Made by a program: the position numbers and the translations under genes. Below the pieces are notes generated by a model. That model had not been told where the DNA came from and did no database searches. It saw only the letters and a program-made list of their open reading frames with translations. This document shows, piece by piece, positions 57,801 through 64,000 of a DNA stretch of 64,000 nt (the stretch's first letter is position 1; every line of letters begins with the position of its first letter). Location: NCBI GenBank assembly GCA_964645655.1, contig CAZXZS010000002.1, positions 231,525-295,524 of the forward strand, given 5' to 3'. The stretch is from JAGOUA01 sp964645655. Lineage in GTDB: Bacteria; Patescibacteriota; Patescibacteriia; 2-12-FULL-60-25.

Positions 57801-59981
57801 ATGCAGTCTCTTATCGAACAATACCTTACATCAAAAGGCCTGCAGTTTGCAACCAAAGCGGGCCAAATAGTCACGCAATGTGTCTTTGCTGATTGTGATG
57901 CCAAGACACGTCACGCAGGGCACCTCTATATTGATCCAGATACCGGAGTTTACTTTTGTCACAAGTGTGAAGCGAAAGGAAATATGGTCACGTTCGCCAA
58001 GCACTTTGACGATGATCCTGCGGAATTGGGATTTAAGGATGAGCCTGCCCGCATGGGGCGGGCTCTCCATCGCAAAGTGAAACAGATCACGGAATCGCTT
58101 TCTGAAGAGGAGGTCGAAGCGTGGCATAGCGCCTTGCCACAAAGCATTCGTGACTGGTTAAAGAATGAACGCGGTTTGATCGACGAAGTAATCACTCGTG
58201 CAAAGCTTGGTTGGGATGGGGAGCGTATCGTGATCCCAATCGCTGCCCAAGACGGTTCGTGGTTATTCGTGAAGCGTCGCCAACCGCCCGGAAAAGAAGA
58301 AAGTGGGCCCAAATACCAGTATCCTCAAGGCAGCAAAGCGGCGCTCTATGGGGCGGAGCTCTTACCCGGTGTGGAAGAAGTGATTATCTGCGAAGGAGAA
58401 TTGGATGCTCTGGTTCTTCGTTCACGAGGCTTTGTAGCTGTTTCCGGAACGGGCGGCGCTGGAACCTTTCCGGAAGAGTGGGCAAGCATGTTTGCTTCTA
58501 TCCCTAAAGTATATATCGTCTTTGATTTGGACGATGCAGGCAAAAAGGGGTCCTACACAGTCGGTAAACTCATCCCACATGCTCGCATCGTGCATCTTCC
58601 AGAAGAACTTGGTGAGCACGGAGACGCGACAGATTTCTTCATGAAGACTGGAAAAACGGTTGAGGATTTTCGCCAACTTTGTGTCGGGGCACGTTCAATG
58701 AAAGAGATTGACGAGGCGGGGGAACGTTATGCGTCCCTCCCAGCTCCGAACGGTCAAGTCGATATTCATGCATGGCGGAAGACCGCTAATCTCAACTTTC
58801 CAGAATGCATGGTGGCTGGGGAGGTTGGCGTTGCTGTATTGGCGCAACTGCTTATTAAAGATGTCCGTAACCCGTTTGGTTTGGTCTATGTAGACGTTCC
58901 CAGTGCGGGCAAAACGATTACTCTGAACTTCTTTTCTGATCTTGAAGAATTAGCGTACTCAACGGATAACTTCACACCTTCGTCGCTCGTTTCTCACGCT
59001 TCCAATCGTAAGCAGAAAGACTTGGAGAAAATCGACTTACTCCCCAGAATCCGACATCGCATGTTGATCGTGCGAGACCTCGCTCCTATCTTCGCTGAAC
59101 GACAGGAGAATCTGCTCAAGAACCTTGGCGTGATGACTCGCGTTTTTGATGGAGAGGGCTACGAGTCTGACAGTGGCGTCCACGGCAAGCGCGGATATAA
59201 GGGCGATTACACTTTTATGTTTCTTGCCGGTTCAACTCCCATCGCTCCACGCGTGTGGAAGTTTATGGGCAATCTGGGTAGCCGCCTCTTCTTTCTGAAT
59301 ATGAAGGCAACGGACAAAACTGAGGAAGAATTAGCAGAGCTGCTCATCCAAGACGATTTCAAGCGTAAAGAACAAGAGTGTCGAACCGCTACTCGTAATC
59401 TTATTCTTACGCTTTGGTCGTGTCATAAAGGTGGCGTGACTTGGGACAAGAAGTCCGATCCGTCCGAACTGCGACGCGTGGTTTCCCGGTGCGCTAAGTT
59501 ATTAGCCCACCTTCGTGGAACGGTGAATGTCTGGAGCGATGAAGAAGATGGAAAACAACATCATACCAACGTTGTTATTGAAAAGCCCACTCGCATTAAC
59601 CAGCTTCTTTATAACCTTGCCCGTGGCCATGCATTGGCTTGTGGTCGAACAAACCTGACGCGAGAAGACCTTTGGCCGTGCATTGAGGTTGCTCTCAATT
59701 CTGCTCAATATAATCGCATCAAGCTCGTAGAGGCGATCATGGAGTTCGCGGGTACGGTGAACACGGGTGTGGCTGAGGAGGCGATTCAGTGCAGTAATCC
59801 AACAGCGCTGAAGGAAATTGAAACCTTACGCATTTTGGGAATCGTTGATGTTGAAAGCGTGGGTGATGGGACGGCTGGGAGGCCGGAAAAACTCGTGACC
59901 ATTGCTCAAGATTTTGCTTGGTTCTGTTCGGATGAGTGCAAGGAGCTTCGTGCGATGAAGCCGGACACAAAAGTAATTTAA
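57801..59981 (+). CDS. Primase-helicase of mobile element
   Basis: 726 aa. N-terminal CHC2-type zinc finger (TQCVFADCDAKTRHAGH, VYFCHKCEAKGN), then TOPRIM (EEVIICEGELDALVLRSRGF, VYIVFDLDDAGKKGSYTV, GDATDFF). The C-terminal 400 residues look like a helicase/ATPase core: GLVYVDVPSAGKTITLNFFS (P-loop-like), RMLIVRDLAPIFAERQENLL, DYTFMFLAGSTPIAPRVWKF. It would prime and unwind the element's own replication. A final winged-helix part (TNLTREDLWPCIEVALNSAQ) may bind the origin. Confidence 0.88.
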   Translation: MQSLIEQYLTSKGLQFATKAGQIVTQCVFADCDAKTRHAGHLYIDPDTGVYFCHKCEAKGNMVTFAKHFDDDPAELGFKDEPARMGRALHRKVKQITESLSEEEVEAWHSALPQSIRDWLKNERGLIDEVITRAKLGWDGERIVIPIAAQDGSWLFVKRRQPPGKEESGPKYQYPQGSKAALYGAELLPGVEEVIICEGELDALVLRSRGFVAVSGTGGAGTFPEEWASMFASIPKVYIVFDLDDAGKKGSYTVGKLIPHARIVHLPEELGEHGDATDFFMKTGKTVEDFRQLCVGARSMKEIDEAGERYASLPAPNGQVDIHAWRKTANLNFPECMVAGEVGVAVLAQLLIKDVRNPFGLVYVDVPSAGKTITLNFFSDLEELAYSTDNFTPSSLVSHASNRKQKDLEKIDLLPRIRHRMLIVRDLAPIFAERQENLLKNLGVMTRVFDGEGYESDSGVHGKRGYKGDYTFMFLAGSTPIAPRVWKFMGNLGSRLFFLNMKATDKTEEELAELLIQDDFKRKEQECRTATRNLILTLWSCHKGGVTWDKKSDPSELRRVVSRCAKLLAHLRGTVNVWSDEEDGKQHHTNVVIEKPTRINQLLYNLARGHALACGRTNLTREDLWPCIEVALNSAQYNRIKLVEAIMEFAGTVNTGVAEEAIQCSNPTALKEIETLRILGIVDVESVGDGTAGRPEKLVTIAQDFAWFCSDECKELRAMKPDTKVI

Positions 59982-60036
59982 GATTATCTGGCTGTGTGTT
60001 CTTGAAATTAAACATTTTCATTTTTCATCAAATCCT

Positions 60037-60261
60037 ATGGAGACTTCCAACCAGCGAACGGTAGATTACAAAGAAGACATCGCTTTCTACGACCAGATGC
60101 ATATTCTGTCATCGGAGCATATTCGAGAAACGGTGTTCGATCAGTGGAATGAGCGAGTGCTTACCGATGAGGAGTTGGCACATATTACGGAAAATATTGT
60201 GGAGAATGTTTACGGATTTCTCTACGACGAAATTAGTGAGGTTATTGGGTCTAATGTTTGA
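60037..60261 (+). CDS. Small acidic hypothetical protein (74 aa)
   Basis: METSNQRTVDYKEDIAFYDQ...VLTDEELAHITENIVENVYG, acidic and helical. No domain. It lies between the primase and a zinc-finger protein on the same strand. Confidence 0.6.
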   Translation: METSNQRTVDYKEDIAFYDQMHILSSEHIRETVFDQWNERVLTDEELAHITENIVENVYGFLYDEISEVIGSNV

Positions 60262-60294
60262 AACATAATTCTTACTCACCCCCACCCATAACTT

Positions 60295-60666
60295 ATGTTG
60301 TGCAAAGCACTGACAAACACGGGAGAACCATGCCAAGCGAAGCCGATGCAGGGCGACGAATACTGCTATCTCCACAATCCATCCGTCAGCGACGAAGAAA
60401 AACACGATGCCCGTTCACGGGGAGGCAAAGAGAACCAGATTACCGTCATCTCTCCCCAACCGCCCTTGAAACTGACGAGCGCAAAGGACGCCATCGTTCT
60501 CTTGGAAGAAACAATCAACGGCGTCCGAGCCGGGAAGCTCGATGTCAAAATCGCCAACTGTCTCGGATTCCTGACGGACAAGCTTTTGAAGGCATACGAG
60601 GTAGCCGAGTTGAGCGATAAGGTCGAAATCATGGAACGCTTCTTGGAAAAGCGTAAAGGCCACTGA
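60295..60666 (+). CDS. Small zinc-finger protein (HGGAP/DUF5763-like)
   Basis: 123 aa. CKALTNTGEPCQAKPMQGDE then YCYLHNP gives C-x9-C-x10-C-x2-H, the pattern of short zinc fingers at the start of mobile-element proteins. The remainder is helical (AKDAIVLLEETINGVRAGKL, LDVKIANCLGFLTDKLLKAY). Likely DNA-binding. The next gene begins one base after the stop. Confidence 0.72.
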   Translation: MLCKALTNTGEPCQAKPMQGDEYCYLHNPSVSDEEKHDARSRGGKENQITVISPQPPLKLTSAKDAIVLLEETINGVRAGKLDVKIANCLGFLTDKLLKAYEVAELSDKVEIMERFLEKRKGH

Positions 60667-60667
60667 T

Positions 60668-62230
60668 ATGAGAAAGAACTTCGCTAGCCTTTTACAGAAA
60701 GGCAACCTCACGCCCAAAGAACGCAGTTTGATGGTCGTCCATAACTCGGTAGCCGAAGACCTTGAGGGCAAGGGATTCCTGAGTGACGCCGATAAGTACG
60801 CTTTGGTTCAAGGATGGCAGCCAAAAGACGGTCGCGAGATCAGTGAATACAACAAATACAACGGCGCTTGGCGTACGGCTATCTGTGCCGAAATTGATGC
60901 GCAGACGACCTTTCTGAATGCACAGAATGCCTTCCTACGCGGTTGTATTGCCACAAGTTATTACCTGCATACGGATTACGAGAAAGTCATGCGAAGCGAC
61001 AGCCGACTCTTCGATTGGAGCAATCTGAACTGCGAAAAACGCCCGAATGGGAAGGATGCTTTGGAAGCGGTCTTGGAAAATAGCGGCCTACAACGGGACT
61101 ATATGGTCTATCGCTATGCCTTTGAGCTTATGGACGAATCCTTGCAGCAGGACCTGCTCAAGCTCTATCCGGACGTAAAAACGGAAAGCGATTACCTGTA
61201 TAACGAACTCGCCTTGTACGAGCTTCTGGAAGGAAAGACTGAGCCAAGCAATGAAGCGAAGGACCAAATCGCCAACCTAATCGCAGAGTCTGCCTACAAC
61301 GAATACGCGGCAGCGTTGGCGAAACAAAGAAGCGAGCAGGGTAAAGAAACCGCAGTGGAGTTTAATCCGTGGAGCCTCCGTGGTTACTTTGCCGACATCC
61401 CATTGTTAGAAGTAGCCAAGAAATGTGCCGAATACAACAAATTGGATGTCTCGGAAGAAGCTGATGAGTCTACAACCGCTCGGCTTCTACTTGAGGCGAT
61501 CACGCTCCACGCGGCAGAGTCCGGCACAGATATTGGCACGCTCATGAAACAGGCCACACGCCGATACCTTGATGAAGGATTATTGGATGAGTATCCACCT
61601 CTGTTCTTGAGCGACAAGACAGGAACCATAAACGGAGAGGATACCAGTATCCCCCACAAAGAAGTTTTCAAGCGTTGGCTGGAAGTCAGAACAAAGGCGG
61701 AGCTTGAGATAAAACAAATGATGGACGAGGGGAAACTGGAAGTTCGGATGATCGCCGATGAGGTGTTCGGCGTCAGCAGGGAAAAACAGGCGGTGTTAGG
61801 CAAGGGACTATATCGTCTGGAGGGTGAAATGGGGTTTATCGAGGACTATAAGAAGCAAGCGGAGGCATTAGTGCCAGTTGGCTTCCTTTTCGAACTGATC
61901 CAACAAAGCGAACTTATCCGTCACTACGGCATCCTTCTTGGCTTTGAAGACATTTTCAAGCGCCTCTCCACGGTCTATGACATCGACCTGACGTACAAAA
62001 TGCAGGGATATGTCCTAACGATCCGCAAGAACCTCGCCTTCCTAAACGACATGCTGGGCATCTTAAAAGAAAAGTACTTGTGCGAGGCGTACCTCTTCCA
62101 CGACTGCAATTACTTTATGGACGTGCCTCAGGCCTGTTTCTCGATAGATGTTGAGGCGATCAAGCCGGATACGCAGCGCCTTGAAATCTATTACAAGGAG
62201 TTTCAGAAGACGTTGGGCAGTGAGTTCTAA
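60668..62230 (+). CDS. Hypothetical protein (520 aa)
   Basis: No domain recognised. Helical, acidic, Tyr-rich: DADKYALVQGWQPKDGREIS, YNKYNGAWRTAICAEIDAQT, SAYNEYAAALAKQRSEQ, IEDYKKQAEALVPVGFLFEL. No membrane span. Cotranscribed with the zinc-finger gene (1-nt gap). Size and position suggest a core but unnamed protein of the element. Confidence 0.72.
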   Translation: MRKNFASLLQKGNLTPKERSLMVVHNSVAEDLEGKGFLSDADKYALVQGWQPKDGREISEYNKYNGAWRTAICAEIDAQTTFLNAQNAFLRGCIATSYYLHTDYEKVMRSDSRLFDWSNLNCEKRPNGKDALEAVLENSGLQRDYMVYRYAFELMDESLQQDLLKLYPDVKTESDYLYNELALYELLEGKTEPSNEAKDQIANLIAESAYNEYAAALAKQRSEQGKETAVEFNPWSLRGYFADIPLLEVAKKCAEYNKLDVSEEADESTTARLLLEAITLHAAESGTDIGTLMKQATRRYLDEGLLDEYPPLFLSDKTGTINGEDTSIPHKEVFKRWLEVRTKAELEIKQMMDEGKLEVRMIADEVFGVSREKQAVLGKGLYRLEGEMGFIEDYKKQAEALVPVGFLFELIQQSELIRHYGILLGFEDIFKRLSTVYDIDLTYKMQGYVLTIRKNLAFLNDMLGILKEKYLCEAYLFHDCNYFMDVPQACFSIDVEAIKPDTQRLEIYYKEFQKTLGSEF

Positions 62231-62341
62231 GGCCGTCTTTATTATGCTCACGGGTCTTTCCCGGTCTGACCAATTCAGTTATTATGACGTCGTTGATCCT
62301 GTTCCCAAACGTGAAACGCTTTTGTTGTATTTTGCTACCCG

Positions 62342-62415
62342 AAAAGGGCGGCTCTGCCAGCAAAGCATCACGCGTTTCGCGTATGTGGAGCAGGATCAAC
62401 CAGAGCCGTCCTTTT
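62342..62415. other. Long imperfect inverted repeat before the second recombinase
   Basis: AAAAGGGCGGCTCTG (62342-62356) pairs with CAGAGCCGTCCTTTT (62401-62415) with one wobble; an ACGCG-TTT-CGCGT hairpin lies inside. It may terminate the preceding operon or be part of an attachment site. Confidence 0.6.
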
Positions 62416-62437
62416 TGGATGGTAAATAAATCTCACT

Positions 62438-64000
62438 ATGAAACCATCCGCGATATATTCCAGAAAATCTACCGAATCTGAGGATCGTCAAGTCCTTTCG
62501 ATTGATTCACAAACTCGTGAGATGGAAGTGATCGCTAATCGCCACGGTTATCCCAAGCCAGATTTTTTGGAGGAGTCCATGTCAGCCAAAGCTCCCGGGC
62601 GTCCGGTTTTTAATAAGTTGATGGAAATGGTTGAGACGGGGAAAATTGGTACGGTTTTTTGCTGGAAGCTTGATCGTTTGGCGCGTAACCCTGTTGATGG
62701 CGGACGTATCATTTGGGCGATTAAAAACCACGGTCTTCGCATCGTCACTCCTACTCAGACTTACTCTTCTGAAGAAGACAACACTATTTTGATGTATGTT
62801 GAGTTTGGGATGGCGCAGAAGTATATCGACGATCTGGGAAGAAACGTGAAGCGGGGTAACCGTGCAAAGTTAGATTCCGGTGGGCTTCCCGGATGTGCTC
62901 CACTTGGGTATTTGAATAAGCTCGATGACCACACCATCATTCCTGACCCAGAACGTTTTCATCTCGTACGAAGAATGTGGGACATGGTTCTTTCAGGGGC
63001 TTATTCCGTAGAGCAAATCCGACGGATGGCAAACGACGAATGGGGCTTTAGAACCAAAAAGACGAAGCGACAAGGCGGGTCGCCACTCTCCAAGGGGGTG
63101 ATGTATAAAATCTTCCGTCATCATTTTTACTACGGAGTTATCATTCGAAAGGTTGAAGGTGCTGATCGGCGTTATACGGGTGCCCACAAACCTATGATTA
63201 CCGAAGAGGAGTTTTGGCGTGCACAAAAGATTTTGGGTAATCCGGTTCCAAAGCCTCATCGTAAACAGTTTGCCTTTACCGGCATGATGCGATGTGGAGA
63301 GTGTGGTTCGGTAATTACCGCAGACGAAAAGATTAAGCCGAGTGGTAAGACCTATACTTACTATCGTTGTACGAAAAAATGTAAGGATGTTCGTTGTACC
63401 CAAAATCCAGTAACGGCTACGGAGTTTGAGAAGCAATTTACGCCTATTTTGGAGTCTATCGTTATCCCAAAGCCCTTTGCGGATTGGGCGATTCGTTGGC
63501 TTCGTGTTCTAAACCAAGATGAATGCAAAGATCGTAATTCTGGCCGTGAATCTTTACAGAACGCCTACAACGAGGTCCAGACACGGCTGGATAAGCTTAT
63601 GGACCTTCGCTTGTCGGATTTACTGACGAATGACGAATACCTGCATCAAAAGGAACGTTTGTTGCAAGAACAGCGAAGCGTGAAAGAAAAACTGGGTGAC
63701 TCTGAACAGCGAGCGGAGAACTGGCGAGAGCGTGTCGAAAACGTTATCGACTTCGCACTTCATGCTCATGAATGGTTTAGCGTGGGAGGTTTTCAAAAGA
63801 AACGCACCGTTGTGTTCGGGTTAGGATCGAACTTTATCTTAAAAGATGGAATCGTCACGTTTGATAAGGAGAAGGTGTGGGAGGTCTTTTCTAACGCAGC
63901 GCCAAAATTAAGACAGGATGTTGATGCGTTAGAACTCGATCAATTTGGCTCCATAAACGAAAAAACCACAGCTTTTTCGTCTGTGATTTCTTCTTGGCAG
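62438..64000 (+). CDS. Large serine recombinase, cut by right edge
   Basis: Open from ATG 62438 to the window end (521 codons). Catalytic domain: KPSAIYSRKSTESEDRQVLS with the Ser, GTVFCWKLDRLARNPVDGGR; recombinase domain (GGLPGCAPLGYLNK, MYKIFRHHFYYGVI); zinc ribbon (MMRCGECGSVITADEKI...YYRCTKKCKDVRC); a long coiled coil (LQNAYNEVQTRLDKLMDLRL). Related to but distinct from the recombinase at 37677 (both share YARKS/YSRKS...ED[ED]RQ[AV]LSIDSQ). It probably mobilises the 55.8-62.4 kb module. The stop is beyond the window. Confidence 0.93.
   Translation, partial: MKPSAIYSRKSTESEDRQVLSIDSQTREMEVIANRHGYPKPDFLEESMSAKAPGRPVFNKLMEMVETGKIGTVFCWKLDRLARNPVDGGRIIWAIKNHGLRIVTPTQTYSSEEDNTILMYVEFGMAQKYIDDLGRNVKRGNRAKLDSGGLPGCAPLGYLNKLDDHTIIPDPERFHLVRRMWDMVLSGAYSVEQIRRMANDEWGFRTKKTKRQGGSPLSKGVMYKIFRHHFYYGVIIRKVEGADRRYTGAHKPMITEEEFWRAQKILGNPVPKPHRKQFAFTGMMRCGECGSVITADEKIKPSGKTYTYYRCTKKCKDVRCTQNPVTATEFEKQFTPILESIVIPKPFADWAIRWLRVLNQDECKDRNSGRESLQNAYNEVQTRLDKLMDLRLSDLLTNDEYLHQKERLLQEQRSVKEKLGDSEQRAENWRERVENVIDFALHAHEWFSVGGFQKKRTVVFGLGSNFILKDGIVTFDKEKVWEVFSNAAPKLRQDVDALELDQFGSINEKTTAFSSVISSWQ

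Noticed and set aside
1..64000. CRISPR array that would explain csx3
   Set aside because: No regularly spaced direct repeats of 20-40 bp were seen; the repeats noted are single pairs.
1..64000. tRNA or rRNA genes, including at element edges
   Set aside because: No cloverleaf with a GGTTCGA-type T-arm or rRNA stretch was recognised by eye; the T-box and hairpin clusters are not tRNAs. A tRNAscan run would settle it.

Overview
The window looks like a chromosome segment from a Patescibacteria/CPR-type bacterium that uses the standard bacterial code (TGA ends many genes). The evidence is indirect: many ORFans, surface proteins carrying a C-terminal module I associate with CPR genomes (YYIGADGRR...YFTWY), many genes that appear leaderless, and a diversity-generating retroelement. 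Genus cannot be read from the sequence.

Region 1 (1-28.0 kb) is GC-rich and chromosomal. It holds household genes (zwf, trpS with a T-box leader, ogt, vsr, a Pif1-type helicase, an aldo/keto reductase, a NUDIX protein, DedA), secreted or surface proteins (Ig-repeat, NAGPA and CAP proteins), a TipAL-like MerR regulator, and a scattered set of GC-rich ORFans. Two expression styles alternate. Conserved genes often start 6-10 nt after a -10-like TAnnnT box, i.e. leaderless. The ORFans have a TTGAC(A/G)-N17-TAnnnT promoter, a leader, usually a Shine-Dalgarno site, and often a strong terminator.

Region 2 (28.1-46.7 kb) drops abruptly to mixed/AT-richer sequence and is mobile: an Mrr-like nuclease, an XRE/ImmA pair, a GIY-YIG protein, a ParB-methyltransferase, small and large terminase subunits without any capsid genes, a large serine recombinase, a stand-alone csx3 ring-nuclease gene, a Csx3-associated-type P-loop ATPase, an unknown protein and a 1492-aa DExH helicase. 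Several intergenic stretches are packed with consecutive stem-loops and probably encode structured RNAs. A 19-bp direct repeat brackets 30.13-46.74 kb.

Region 3 (46.9-55.7 kb) is a defence/diversification island. It carries an AAA/DUF4143 ATPase, a complete diversity-generating retroelement (target gene with VR 49304-49434, TR 49810-49940, avd on the opposite strand, reverse transcriptase) and a restriction-modification operon (C5 methyltransferase, NgoFVII-type nuclease, Z1 ATPase) with a divergent C-protein gene. All 18 VR/TR differences fall on TR adenines.

Region 4 (55.8-64.0 kb) is a second mobile module: small accessory genes, a primase-helicase, and a second large serine recombinase that runs off the right edge. 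The left edge likewise cuts an ORFan.
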